Shown piece by piece: positions 51,901 through 61,600 of a DNA stretch of 64,000 nt. The notes beneath the pieces are model-generated. The model did no database searches. It saw only the letters and a program-made list of their open reading frames with translations, and had not been told where the DNA came from. How positions within the stretch are numbered: position 1 is the first letter of the stretch; each line of letters begins with the position of its first letter. This stretch comes from Massilia atriviolacea (GTDB lineage Bacteria > Pseudomonadota > Gammaproteobacteria > Burkholderiales > Burkholderiaceae_D), in the NCBI RefSeq assembly GCF_003953935.1, contig NZ_RXLQ01000002.1:248001-312000 (forward strand), written 5' to 3'. Both the position numbers and the translations under genes were made by a program.

Positions 51901-52662
51901 GGCGTGCAGGTCGCGCGCGGCTACCTGCACCGCGACGAACTGAGCGCCCAGCGCTTCGTGCCCGACCCGTTCGCCGCCAGGCCCGGCGCGCGCATGTACA
52001 GGACCGGCGACCTGGGACGCTGGCTGGCCGACGGCACGGTGCAATTCCTGGGCCGTAACGACCATCAGGTCAAGATCCGCGGCCAGCGCATCGAACCGGG
52101 CGAAATCGAAGCGCATCTCGCGCGCCAGGACGGCGTGCGCGAAGCGGTGGTGCTGGCACGCGAAGACAGCCCCGGCGACAAGCGCCTGGTGGCCTACGTC
52201 GCCGGCGCAGCCGATCCGCAAGCGCTGCGCGCGGCGCTGGCGCGCGAACTGCCCGACTACATGGTGCCGGCGGCCTGCGTCGTGCTCGACGCCTTGCCCC
52301 TGAGCGCGAACGGCAAGCTCGATCGCAAGGCGCTGCCTGCGCCGCAAGGCGCGGCCTATGCGCAACGCGCCTACGCCGCGCCCAAGGGCGAAACCGAAGC
52401 GGCGCTGGCGCGGGTCTGGGCCGATCTGTTGCGGCTGGAACGGGTAGGGCGGCACGACCACTTCTTCGATGCCGGCGGCCACTCCCTGCTGGTGATGCAA
52501 CTGATCGCCCGCGTCCGGCAAGAATGGGATATCGACCTGCCGCTGATGGATGTTTTTGCCAACCCGACCCTGTGCGCGCTCGCCAGCGTCATCCTCGATT
52601 ACGAGTTGCGGGCGTTCGACGCCGAGGAACTCGCATGTGTGATCTCTCAACATAAGGCTTGA
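39907..52662 (+). CDS. Nonribosomal peptide synthetase 1, four modules (predicted Leu-Leu-Thr-Ser)
   Basis: The 4251-aa enzyme reads C-A-T, C-A-T, C-A-T, C-A-T. C1 (about residues 15-430) is starter-like with an altered active site, C146-H147-P-L-V-C-D152-S153. A1 (pocket from D657, DAWFLGNVV) and A2 (from D1720, DAWFLGNVV) give the Leu code. A3 (D2792, DFWNIGMVH) gives Thr and A4 (D3848, DVWHMSLVD) gives Ser. Carrier serines are S994, S2057, S3144 and S4193. C2 (H1086; second motif H1204) and C3 (H2161; H2279) carry the dual epimerisation/condensation motif HHL-x4-GD and HHxxxDH; C4 (H3332) is an ordinary HHMVADG domain. So D-Leu, D-Leu, L-Thr, L-Ser is predicted, probably N-acylated. No thioesterase is present; the chain passes to the next gene. 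ATG 39907 has GGAGG six bases upstream. Confidence 0.95.
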   Translation: MERMSGDKQTGDRAAMSAVRLSIAQEAVWSDLAHLADRGSRSGGWVCPLTRPCDPSDVRAVLQRLVDAHDALRMVLIGNNPIPHMLSTAEAPLRIVDLSDQADSAQRAAHYIEEARNAPFALDGSLLWELLLVRSSAQDGTWMLRCHPLVCDSAAQRLLYRALFDGGALPAADAFPLLEQLRADDAYLASAACARDQAFWQDRFPGPPAPLFAPNARAPNARAPNARAPDASAASTVSWHIAPALRARLEARAGEHACTLTDVVLTALATCLDRLQAGDGAIVVGLERQQRRAFGRFSTVVPVHVRLRYDATFAHNMRRVADDLEQCAAHARYPLSRLAWRAAAAQRLVDVLLRVDADASAPAHDGPASFGQGLEHAALAVMVQGGAEDTRLDFHWNRQLLDFPYVTALQGALAAAIEAVAAGAPSPLSALPLQGAAQRQRVLAGFNATARDYPQDVCVHQLVERQAHGAPDAIAIESGAGALRYGELNARANRLAHHLRTLGVGPEATVALYLERGAEMVVAMLAVLKAGGAYVPLDPAYPPARIAWMLADSGAAVLLTQSRLMDGIAPAAAMAVLALDAEAPPWREQPCADPERAANGLAASHLAYVIYTSGSSGQPKGVMVEHRNLANLIGWHCESFPLAPGERASSTAGIAFDACTWEVWPPLCMGAVLALAPADAAGDPLALLDWWHRQELHTSFLVTALADIAVKRDARAARTLRTLLVGGDRLARAPAADLDFELVNNYGPTETTVVATSGRIRSGDPVVHIGRPIANTSIYLLDRHGQPVPVGIAGDMYIGGAGVARGYLNQPHLTRERFLADPFAGVPGARMYRSGDLARWLDDGNIEFLGRNDHQVKIRGVRIELGEIEAQLACQPGVREAVVLARDDIPGAARLVAYFTGTADARALRTALARTLPASMVPAACVPLDALPLTPNGKIDRAQLPAPAASAFAQRPYAAPQGPLEQALAAIWSDLLQCGPVGRDDHFFELGGHSLLAVELMERLRRASLAADIRTLFAQPTIADLALAVQDAQGRCAGAANTPAVLPLIGLDAEQIARIAAAVPGGAANIQDVYPLAPLQEGILFHHLMQGEGDPYLLLAAWSFDTRGRMDGFVQALQQVIARHDALRTAVLWEGLPEPVQVVWRSAPLALRELAFAQGGSAAALAAHTDPRRMRLDLRQAPLMRAFAAFDAERQCWLLHLLLHHMVVDHATLALLLREAAAILGGGAHALPPPEPFRAFVARARQAGRADAHEAFYRAMLGDVDEPTTPFGLADVRGDGSTIREAERLLGARLSQRLREQARALGVSPASLFHCAWAQVLARATGRDDIVFGTVLYGRMQEGASAERAMGLFVNTLPLRIRLGEISVVESVRETHAALARLVMHEDASLALAQRCSALPAGTPLFSSLLNYRHGAGLDTVRWGEGIAMAPVQELSNYPFSLRVDDLEHDFRLSTLIALPVPADRICDYMHTALERIADALEHAPHTPASRIDVMNAAQRHEVLRSWNDTRREFGAAFVHELVEQRAAQSPAAIALEAEGETLSYRDLNQRANRLAHYLVRLGVRPDTRVALALERGVALVVGMLATLKAGGAYVPLDPHYPSERLAFMLDDCRPKVVLTQASVQERLPACRALMTATVLELDAAPAPWADAGAADPGRAASGLAPSHLAYVIYTSGSTGKPKGVMVEQRNLANLVGWHTDSFPLAAGERASSTAGIAFDACTWEVWPPLCMGAVLTLAPPGAAADPVALLDWWERQDLHNSFLVTALADVALLRERKGNARLRTLLIGGDRLRKAPAAALPFEVVNNYGPTETTVVATSGRLLAGDPVVHIGRPIANTSIYLLDRHGRPVPPGVAGEMYIGGASVARGYLNQPTLTEERFLADPFADTPDARMYRTGDMARWLDGGAIEFLGRNDHQVKMRGLRIELGEIETHLGRHDGVREAVVLAREDSPGEQRLVAYLVGEVDTQAVRDALARQLPMYMVPAAYVLLAAMPLTPNGKLDRKALPAPDGSAYAQRDYEAPQGPTESALAAIWAELLQRDRVGRHDHFFELGGHSLLAVQLMERMRRQHLAADIRTLFAQPTLAALARAVDAAGHAGAAAAVPANAIPDGCAAITPAMLPLVRLDAGQIERIARMVPGGMANIQDIYPLAPLQEGILFHHLLQTEGDPYLSSATMAFDSRARMDGFVAALGQVIERHDVLRTAVLWEGLDEPVQVVWRRAQFTVDMPALGPGDTAAQLRAVADPLHFRLDVRQAPLLHGFAAFDQASQSWLLQLLMHHMILDHTTLDIMFQEMGLIQAGRADALPEPVPFRDFVAEARREGRARDHEAFFRQMLGDVDEPTAPFGLTDIKGDGGNIAEVRARVPAALAQRLRRQARAAGVSAASLFHWAWAQVLAKTTGRDEAVFGTVLFGRMQGGAGADRAMGLFINTLPLRVMLGEVSVHDGVRRTHALLAGLMEHEHAPLALAQRCSALPNSVPLFTALLNYRHSANERIDRNDDSGWRSGIDMLSAHERTNYPFGLSVDDLGQDFDLSVQIAHPVDPARICRYLQRALEGMVEALEQAPRTPAWRIAIADPDERRQTPGQTPGQAPPPAEEHCIDRLFERQAARTPHAVAVTYEDRELSYAALNERANRLAHHLRSLGAGPEQRIAICMQRGLDMVVAILAVLKAGAAYVPMDPAYPAERLAYMLHDSAPLLMLSDAGAPVPDGVSVLAIDGEAQPWQSLSPHNPEHTGATPRSLAYVIYTSGSTGQPKGVMVEHGNVARLFGATRPWFGFGPSDVWTLFHSFAFDFSVWELWGALLHGGRLVVVPHATTRNPQAFYALLCERGVTVLNQTPSAFLQLIDQQGAQPHRLRHVIFGGEALEVASLARWFARSDAGATQLVNMYGITETTVHVTYRPIVAADLAGRREASPIGHAIPDLQLYLLDAHGEPVIDGVPGEMYVGGAGVARGYLNRPDLTEQRFVADPFGGAPGARLYKTGDMGRRLPDGAIEFLGRNDQQVKIRGFRIELGEIEAQLGRLPGVREAVVLARDDGRGDKRLVAYMVATGAGFDAGALHRALAGVLPEHMVPAAYVPLASLPLTPNGKLDRKALPAPQGAAFAHSEYAAPQGPVEGALADLWSELLQVERVGRNDHFFELGGHSLLAVQMTSRLRQRLGLEVALAALFAKPVLRSFAMLVSASAASTLPAIVPGQHPASAPLSFAQQRLWFIAQMSERAAAAYHMLRGLRLRGPLDTAALQAALDAIVRRHDVLRTRVGMVDGHPVQDIAPAGAFTLVCHDLRDAGQAGDEAIGRWSRHEAQAPFDLAHGAPIRGRLLRLGEHDHCLLLTMHHMVADGWSMGVLAAELGALYRGDELPPLSLQYADYAFWQRQWLGGAVQRIQLAYWQQQLAGAPGLVTLPADRPRPAVQDYAGRNVPVRIEPDLAGALRALSHKHGTTMFMTLLAAWGALCARLAGQDEVVIGSPVANRGRLELEPLIGFFANTLALRLDLSGGPSVGALLAQARECVLQGQSHQDVPFEQVVDAVKPQRTLSHSPIFQLMFAWQNTPQAAASFDGVRTKEIVLEHPSATVDLSLELEECDGAIVGAMTFASALFERDTIERHLGCFRLLLAGMVKDDTCAIDRIDILSDAERAQVLRGWNRTRRDYRQDLCIHQFIEAQAQATPHAVALEFGDSRLSYRELNERANRLAHYLRTRGAGPGQRVALCLERSLEMVVAILAVLKAGAAYVPLDPSYPPERLAFMAADSAPVLLLTQDGIDLPGALAAVRLDGPERPWQSMPATDLAPAQLGLTPAHLAYVIYTSGSTGQPKGVMNEHAGVVNRLLWMQEAYRIDATDAVLQKTPFSFDVSVWEFFWPLMRGARLVLARPGGHKDPAYLAGIIERHAITTAHFVPSMLQAFVDSGAAEGCARLRRVMCSGEALPGALARRFVQCLPQTELHNLYGPTEAAVDVTAWHCTGSDLPDNIPLGRPIANTTIYLLDRHGAPVPAGVAGEIHIGGVQVARGYLHRDELSAQRFVPDPFAARPGARMYRTGDLGRWLADGTVQFLGRNDHQVKIRGQRIEPGEIEAHLARQDGVREAVVLAREDSPGDKRLVAYVAGAADPQALRAALARELPDYMVPAACVVLDALPLSANGKLDRKALPAPQGAAYAQRAYAAPKGETEAALARVWADLLRLERVGRHDHFFDAGGHSLLVMQLIARVRQEWDIDLPLMDVFANPTLCALASVILDYELRAFDAEELACVISQHKA
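40543..40602 (+). repeat. 15-bp in-frame tandem repeat inside NRPS 1
   Basis: Three perfect copies of GCGCCCAATGCCCGC (40543-40587) and one decayed copy (to 40602) encode Ala-Pro-Asn-Ala-Arg repeats (residues 213-232). They lie in the linker between the two halves of the first condensation domain. Confidence 0.95.
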
Positions 52663-52668
52663 AAAATG
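52654..52668 (+). promoter_or_regulatory. Coupled stop/start junction of the two NRPS genes
   Basis: AAGG at 52654-52657, inside the last codons of NRPS 1, sits eight bases before ATG 52666. The stop TGA (52660-52662), one AAA codon and the ATG are all in one frame, so translation of the second gene should be coupled to the first. Confidence 0.7.
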
Positions 52669-55600
52669 ACCAACCCATCATTGGAAAACCTGGATCCATC
52701 CGAGAGGGAAGCGCTGCTGGCCCGCGCGCGCGCCGCCAAACTCCAGCGCAAGGGTTCCACCCAGCGCGCCCCGATCGAGGTGCGCGCAACGCCCGGCGGC
52801 GCCTGGCCGCTGTCGTTCGCCCAGCAACGCCTGTGGTTCATCGCCCAGATGGGACAGGACGCGAGCGTGGCTTACCACATTCCGGGGGCCCTGGCGCTCG
52901 ACGGGCAGCTCGACGACGACGCGCTCGACGCCGCGCTGGACCGCATCGTGCAGCGCCACGAAGCGCTGCGCACCGGCTTCGCGCTGGTCGACGGCCGCGC
53001 GCAGCAGTGCATCGCGCCGCACGGACGCTTCGCGCTGGAGCGGCACGACATCAGCGCGGACGACCCGCATGCGCGCCAGGCGGCCATTGCCCACTGGAGC
53101 GCGCACGAAGCGGCCGCCCCGTTCGACCTGGGACGCGCGCCCCTGATCCGCGCCCGCCTGCTGCGCCTCGGCCAGCGCGAGCACATTCTGCTGTTGACCT
53201 TGCACCACATCGTCTCCGACGGCTGGTCGATGGGCGTGCTGATGCGCGAACTGGGCGAGCTGTATCGCGCCTATGCCGACCAAGGCGTGGCGCATTGGGA
53301 GGACCCGCTGCCGCCGCTGCCGGTGCAGTATGCCGACTACACCCTGTGGCAGCGCCAGTGGCTCGATGGCGCCGTGCAGAAGCAGCAACTGGCCTACTGG
53401 CGCGCGCAACTGGCCGGCGCCCCCGAACTGCTGACGCTGCCGACCGACCGGCCGCGTCCCGCAGTGCAGGACTACAGCGGCCGCAGCATCGGCTTCGAGC
53501 TCGATGCGGATCTGAGCGCCGCGCTCAAGGCGCTAGCGCATAAACACGGTAGCACCCTGTATATGACCCTGCTGGCGGCATGGAGCGCCCTGTGCGCGCG
53601 CCTGGCCGGCCAGGACGAGGTGGTCATCGGCTCGCCGGTCGCCAACCGCACCCGGGTCGAGCTGGAACCGCTGATCGGCTTTTTTGTCAATACGCTGTCG
53701 CTGCGCATCGACGTGAGCGCCAATCCGAGCGTGAGCGAGTTGCTGGCCCAGGTGCGCGAAACCGTGCTGCAGGCGCAAAGCCACCAGGATGTGCCGTTCG
53801 AGCAGGTGGTCGAAGCGCTCAATCCGCAGCGCACCCTGGCGCACAGCCCGATCTTTCAATTGATGTTCGCCTGGCAGAACACCCCGCGCGAAGCGCTGGA
53901 GCTTGGCCAGATCGCCTTGCGCGAACTCGAATTCGACCACCACAGCGCCAAGTTCGACCTCGCGCTGGACATGCAGGAGGCGGACGGGCGCATCGTCGGC
54001 CGCCTGGGTTTCGCGACCGCCCTGTTCGAGCGCGCCACCATGGAACGCCATGCCGCCTACCTGAAGGCCCTGCTGGAGGGCATGGTGCGCGACGACAGCC
54101 AGCCGGTGGCGTCGATTCCCATCCTAGGCCAGGCCGAACGGCGCCAGGTGCTGGTCGACTGGAACGCTACCGGGCGCGATTATGGCGACGCCTTTGCCCA
54201 TGAACTGTTCGAGCGGCGGGCCGCGCAGGCGCCGGATGCGATCGCCCTGGAAGCCGATGGCGCTTCGCTCACCTACCAGGCGCTCAACGAGCAGGCCAAC
54301 CAGCTGGCGCACTATCTGGTCTCGCTCGGCGTGCGCCCGGATACGCGCGTGGCGATCGCGCTCGAACGCGGCATGCCGCTGGTGCTGGCCATGCTCGCCA
54401 CCCTGAAGGCCGGCGGCGCCTACGTGCCGCTCGACCCGCACTACCCGTCCGACCGCCTTGCCTTCATGCTCGACGACAGCCGTCCCAAGGTGGTGCTCAC
54501 GCAGGCGTCGCTGCAGGAGCGCCTGCCGGCCTGCCGCGCCCTGATGACGGCTGCCGTGCTGGAACTCGATGCCGCGCACGCGCCGTGGGCAATCCAGCCG
54601 GCCAGCAATCCGAAACGCACCGCCACCGCGCTGGCGCCATCGCATCTGGCGTATGTGATCTACACCTCGGGCTCGACCGGCAAGCCGAAAGGCGTGATGG
54701 TCGAACACCGCAACCTGGCCAACCTGGTCGGCTGGCACGCCGACGCCTTTCCGCTGATGGCGGGCGAACGCGCTTCGAGCACCGCGGGGATCGCCTTCGA
54801 CGCCTGCACCTGGGAAGTCTGGCCGCCGCTGTGCATGGGCGCCGCGCTGGCCCTGGCGCCGGCCGGCGCCAGCGGCGATCCGCTGGCACTGCTGGACTGG
54901 TGGGAACGGCAGCAGCTGCACTGCAGCTTCCTGGTGACGGCGCTTGCCGACATCGCCGTCCAGCGCGAGGCCGGCGCGGCAAAGCCGCTCAGGACCCTGC
55001 TGGTCGGCGGCGACCGCCTGGGCAAGGTACCCGCGGCCGGCCTTGGGTTCGACCTGGTCAACAATTACGGACCGACCGAAGCGACGGTGGTGGCGACGTC
55101 GGGCCGCATCCGTGCCGGCGACGCCGTGGTCCACATCGGCCGTCCGATCGCCAACACCAGCATCTATCTGCTCGATCGGTACGGCCAGCCGGTCCCGGTG
55201 GGCGTGACGGGCGAAATCCACATCGGCGGCGCCAGCGTGGCGCGCGGCTACCTGAACCAGCCGCAGTTGACGCAGGAACGCTTTCTTCCCGACCCGTTTG
55301 CGCAGATCCCGCACGCCCGCATGTACAGGAGCGGCGACCTGGCGCGCTGGCTGGCCGACGGCACCATCGAATTCCTGGGCCGGAACGATCACCAGGTCAA
55401 GATCCGTGGCCTGCGCATCGAACTGGGCGAGATCGAAGCGCATCTGCGCCGCCAGAACGGCGTGCGCGAAGCGCTGGTGCTGGCGCGCGAGGACAGTCCC
55501 GGCGACCGGCGCCTGGTCGCCTACCTGGCCGGCGATGTCGACACCGGCGCCGTGCGCGAAGCGCTGGCGCGCGAACTGCCCGAGTACATGGTGCCCGCCG

Positions 55601-58600
55601 CCTGCGTCGTGCTCGACGCCATGCCGCTCACCGCCAACGGAAAGCTGGACCGCAAGGCGCTGCCCGCCCCGGAAGGCGCGGCCTACGCCCAGCGCTCGTA
55701 CCAGGCGCCGCAAGGGGCCACCGAGACGGCGCTGGCCGCGATCTGGGCCGAGCTGCTGCAGCGCGACCGGGTCGGCCGGCACGACCACTTCTTCGAACTC
55801 GGCGGCCACTCGCTGCTGGCCGTGCAGCTGATGGAACGCATGCGCCGCATGCATCTTGGCGCCGACATCCGCACCCTGTTCGCGCAACCGACGCTGGCCG
55901 CGCTGGCGCAGGCGGTGGAGCAGGCCGCCGGCACCGGCGGCGGCGAAGTGGCCGTGCCGCCGAATGCCATTCCGGCCGGCTGCAACGAGATTACCCCCGC
56001 CATGCTGCCGCTGGTAACGCTGGACCAGCGCCAGATCGCGCGCATCGCCAGCGCCGTGCCGGGCGGGATGCCGGCCATCCAGGATATCTACCCGCTGGCG
56101 CCGCTTCAGGAAGGCATCCTGTTCCACCATCTGCTGCAGGCCGAGGGTGACCCCTACCTGTCGTCGGCCACCCTGGCCTTCGACTCGTGCGCGCGCATGG
56201 AGGGCTTTGTCGCCGCGCTGCAGCAGGTGATCGACCGCCATGACGTGCTGCGCAGCGCCATCCTGTGGGAAGGCTTGAGCGAACCGGTGCAAGTGGTCTG
56301 GCGCCAGGCGCGCTTCGTGGTCGACACCCCGGCACTGCCAGCGGGCGACACGGTCGCCCAACTGTGCGCCCTGGCCGATCCGCGCCACGTGCGCCTGGAC
56401 GTGCGCACGGCGCCGCTGCTGCGCGGCTTCAGCGCCTTCGACGACAGGAGCGGGCGCTGGCTGCTGCAACTGCTGCTGCACCATATGATCCTCGACCACA
56501 CGACCCTGGACGTCATGTTCCAGGAGATCGCGGCGATCCAGGGCGGCCGGGCAGGCGAGCTGCCCGAGCCGGTCCCGTTCCGCAATTTCGTGGCGCAGGC
56601 GCGCCTGGAGGGCAGGGCGCGCGAGCACGAAGCCTTTTTCCGCCAGATGCTGGGCGACGTCGACCAGGCCACCGTGCCCTACGGCCTGGCCGACGTCAAG
56701 GGCGATGGCAGCAAGGTCGAAGAAGTCCAGCGCCGCCTGACGCCGGTGCTGTCGCAGCGCATCCGCCGGCAGGCGCGGGCCGCCGGAGTCAGCGCGGCCA
56801 GCCTGTTTCACTGGGCCTGGGCCAGGGTCGTCGCCCAGGGGAGCGGGCGCGACGACGTCATCTTCGGCACCGTGCTGTTCGGCCGCATGCAGGGCGGCGC
56901 CGGCGCCGACCGCGCCATGGGCCTGTTCATCAATACCCTGCCGCTGCGGGTGCGCCTGGGCGCGGCCAGCGTGCAGGACGAACTGCGCGCCATTCACGAG
57001 ACCCTGCTGCAACTGGTGCGCCACGAGCACGCGCCGCTGTCGCTGGCACAGCGCTGCAGCGCCCTGCCGGCCGGCCAGCCGCTGTTTTCGGCGCTGCTGA
57101 ACTTCCGCCATAGCGCCGGCCGCGACGACCAGGCAGATGGCGGCTGGGACGAAGGCATCGAGGTGCTGTCGGCCCAGGAGCGCACCAATTATCCATTCGG
57201 CCTGTCGGTCGACGACCTGGGGCAGGACTTCCTGCTGACGCTCCAGGTGGCAGCGCCGGTCGAGGCGCGCCAGATCTGCGACGACGTACGGCGCGAACTG
57301 GAAGCGCTGGCCGACGCGCTCGACAAGAACGAGCGCACCCCTGTCGCCGCCGTCAACGGCGCGGCGCCATGGAGCGACGCCGTGCGCAGCTTCGCGCAGC
57401 CATTCTGCATTCACGAACAGTTCGAACAGCAGGTCGAGCGCACGCCGCACGCCATCGCCGTGCGCCATGGCGACGCCGAACTCAGTTACGGCCACCTGAA
57501 CGCGCTGGCCAACCAGCTTGCGCATCACCTGCGCGCGCTCGGCGTGCGGCCGGACGACCGTGTCGCCATCTGCGTGCAGCGCGACCACAGCATGCTGGTC
57601 GCCATCCTGGCCGTGCTCAAGGCCGGCGGCGCGTATGTGCCGCTCGACCCGGCCTATCCGGCCGCGCGCCTGGCGCACATGCTGCACGACAGCGCGCCGA
57701 AGGTGCTCATCACCCACGAAGGCACCCTGCAGGCGGTGGAGCACGCCGTGCCGGTGCTCGACCTCTCGCAAAGCCAGCCTGCCTGGGCGCACAACGCCAC
57801 GAGCAACCCGCGCGCGGACGAGGTCGGGCTGCGGCCGCACCACATGGCCTACATTATCTACACCTCGGGTTCGACCGGCCTGCCGAAGGGCGTGATGGTG
57901 GAACACGCCAACGTCGGGCGCCTGTTTGCCGCCACCGCCGACTGGTTCGGCTTCGGCCCGGACGATGTCTGGACCATGTTCCATTCCTACGCCTTCGACT
58001 TTTCGGTATGGGAGATGTGGGGCGCCCTGCTGCATGGCGGCCGCGTGGTGCTGGTGCCGCAGGCGATCGCGCGCTCGCCGGACGACTTTTACCGGCTGGT
58101 GTGCGAGCAAGGCGTGACGGTCCTGAACCAGACTCCCGGCGCCTTCCGCCGCTTCATCGCCAGCCAGGAGGCGAGCGAGGCAACCCACAGCCTGCGCTAT
58201 GTCGTGTTCGGCGGCGAGGCGCTGCAACCGGCCATGCTCGCGCCGTGGTACGCCCGCAATGGCGAACGCACGCGCCTGGTCAATATGTACGGCATCACCG
58301 AAACGACCGTGCACGTGACCTACCGCGCGCTCACCCCGGCCGATGCGCAGGGCAGCGGCAGCCCGATCGGCATGCCGATTCCCGACCTGGCCGTGCACAT
58401 CCTCGATACGCAGGGCCGCCCGGCGCCGCTCGGCGTGGTCGGCGAAATGCATGTCGGCGGCGCCGGCGTGGCGCGCGGCTACCTGAACCGGCCCGAGCTG
58501 ACCGCCGAACGCTTCATCGACGACCCGTTCCAGCCCGGCGTCGGCAAGCGCCTGTACCGCAGCGGCGACCTTGGCCGGCGCCTGCGCGACGGATCGATCG

Positions 58601-61600
58601 AATTCATGGGCCGTAACGATGCCCAGGTCAAGGTGCGGGGCTTTCGCATCGAGCTGGGCGAAATCGAGGCGCGCCTGCTGCACCTGCCCGCCGTGCGCGA
58701 AGCGGTGGTGCTGGCCATCGACGACGCCCAGGGCGACAAGCGCCTGGCCGCTTACGTCGTCCCGCGCGACGGCGCGGCGCAGGGCGACCCGATGGCGCTG
58801 CGCGCGGCGCTGGCGCAGCTGCTGCCGGACTATATGGTACCGGCCTGCATCGTCTGCCTGGACAGCCTGCCGCTGACCGCGCACGGGAAACTCGACCGCG
58901 CCGCGCTGCCGGCGCCCGACGCAGCGCGCAGCCAGGCCGGCTATACGGCCCCGCGCAACGCCGCCGAAGAATGCATCGCGTCGATCTGGGCCGACGTGCT
59001 GGGGATCGACAAGGTCGGCGTGCACGATAACTTCTTTGCGCTGGGCGGCGACTCGATGCGCACCATTGCCATCGTGTCGAAAGCGCGCGAGCGGGGAATC
59101 GCACTCTCGATCGAGCACATTTTCAGCCACCTGAGCGTGGCCGGTGTCGCCGCCGCACTGGCGCGCGCCCAGCCCGACGCCGCCGCCCTCGCCACCACCC
59201 CCGCCGCCCCCGCCGCCATGGCGCTGTCGCCCGCCGATGCCGCGCTGCTGCCGGGCGACGTCGAAGACGCCTACGAGCTGACCTGCCTGCAACTGGGCAT
59301 GGTCTTCCATAACCAGATGTCGGCCGACGGCAGCGTGTACCACGATGTCTTCAGCCATCACCTGCGCATCGCGGCTTGGCATGCCGGGACGTTTCAACAG
59401 GCGCTCGACGCGGTGGTGGCGCGCCACCCGGTCCTGCGCACCTCGTTCGACCTGCGTACCTACAGCGTCCCCCTGCAACTGGTGCACAGGGATGCGCGCA
59501 TCGTGGCCGACATCAGCGACATCAGCGCCTTCGACGCGGCGCGGCAGGAAAGCCTGATCGGCGACTGGCTGCGCCGGGAGCGCGCTAACGGCTTTGCCCC
59601 GGGCCAGGCGCCGATGCTGCGCATCTTCCTCCATCGACGCGGCGACGACAGCGTCCAGCTCACGCTCAGCTTCCACCATGCGATCCTGGACGGCTGGAGC
59701 GTGGCATCCTTCGTCACCGAACTGTTCCAGGCATATCGAGCCTTGCAGGCGGGCGGGCGCATCGACGCCCCGGCGCTCGCCTGCAGCTTCCGGCAGGCCG
59801 TCGCCGCCGAACAGGCCATCCTCGGCTCGTCCTCCGCCGCTGCGTTCTGGAGCGACTACCTGGCCGGCCACACGGTCGCCAGCCTGCCGCCGCGCGACGC
59901 GGACCAGGATCCCGGCGCGTCGCGCACGGCCGCCGTCACGCTGCCGGAAGGCGTGACGGCGCGGCTGGACGCCCTGGCGCGCGAGCTGCACGTGCCCTTG
60001 CGTACGCTGCTGCTGGCCGCCCACGTGCGCGTCATGGCGCTGTTCTCTGGCGAGAGCGACGTGCTGACAGGGATGGTCTCGCATGCGCGTCCGGCCGAAC
60101 AGGATGGCGACAAGGTGCTCGGCCTGTACCTGAACACGCTGCCCCTGCGCCAGGCGATCGCGCCGGGCAGCTGGAAGGACCTGATCGTGGCCACCTTCAA
60201 GTCGGAACTGGCGGTGATGCCGTACCGCGCCTATCCGTACGCCCGCATCATGCAGGAAAACGGGCGCCGCGCCCTGTTCGACACGGCCTTCAACTTCGTC
60301 AATTTTTACGTCTATGACGGCCTGCGCAATGTGCAGTCGCTCGAGTTCCTGGAAGGCCAGGCGTTCGAGGCCACCAACCACGCGCTGACCTTCAATGCGG
60401 CCCAGGAAGGCGACAGGCTGACCTTGTCGCTGCAACGCGACCCGGCGCGGCTGTCGGCGCGCCAGGGGGCACGCATCGCCGCGGCCTACCAGGCGGCCCT
60501 GGTGACGATGGCGCGCGAGCCGGACGCCGACCATGTGCTGGCCGGCCTGCTCGACGCGGCCGAGCGCGAGCAGGTGCTGCGCGGCTGGAACGACACCGCG
60601 CGCGACTATCGCCTGGACCTGTGCATCCACGAACTGATCGAAGCGCAGGTGCGCAGGTCTCCGCTGGCGGTGGCGCTGGAAGCCGGCGGCACGCGCCTGA
60701 GCTACGCCGCATTGAATCAAGAGGCCAACCGGCTTGCCGCCCATCTGCGCATGCTTGGCGTGGGTCCGGAGCGGCGCGTCGCGCTGTGCCTGGAACGCGG
60801 CGTCGCCATGGTGGTGGGGCTGCTGGCCGTGCTCAAGGCCGGCGGCGCCTATGTGCCGCTCGACCCGGCCTATCCGCCGGAGCGCCTCGCCTTCATGCTC
60901 GACGACTGCGCTCCGCTGGTGCTGCTGACCGACGCCGGCCTGGCGCGCCGCCTCAGCGTCGCGCCGGAGTTGCACGTGCTGCTGCTCGACGCCGTCAATC
61001 CGCCATGGCAGGCGCTCGCGGGCAGCGATGTCGCCGCAGCGGGCCTGAGTCCGGCCAGCCTGGCGTACGTGATCTACACCTCCGGTTCCACCGGCCAGCC
61101 CAAGGGCGTGATGAACGAGCACCTGGGCGTGGTCAACCGCCTGCTGTGGATGCAGGAAGCCTACCGCCTGGATGCGGCCGACGCGGTGCTGCAAAAGACG
61201 CCGTACAGCTTCGACGTGTCGGTATGGGAGTTCTTCTGGCCGCTGATGAGCGGTGCGCGCCTGGTGATGGCACGCCCGGACGGCCACAAAGACCCGGCCT
61301 ACCTGGCCGATGCCATCGAACGGCATGGCATCACCACCGTGCACTTCGTGCCGTCGATGCTGCAGGCCTTCGTCGATAACGGCGCGGCCGCGCGCTGCAC
61401 CGGCCTGACACGGGTCGTGTGCAGCGGCGAAGCCTTGCCCGGCGCACTGGCGCGGCGCATGCGGCAATGCCTGCCGGGCGCGCAGCTGTACAACCTGTAC
61501 GGCCCGACCGAAGCCGCCGTCGACGTCACCGCCTGGCACTGCGCCGGCCCCGATCTGCCCGACAGCATCCCGCTCGGCCGGCCGATCGGCAACACCGCCA

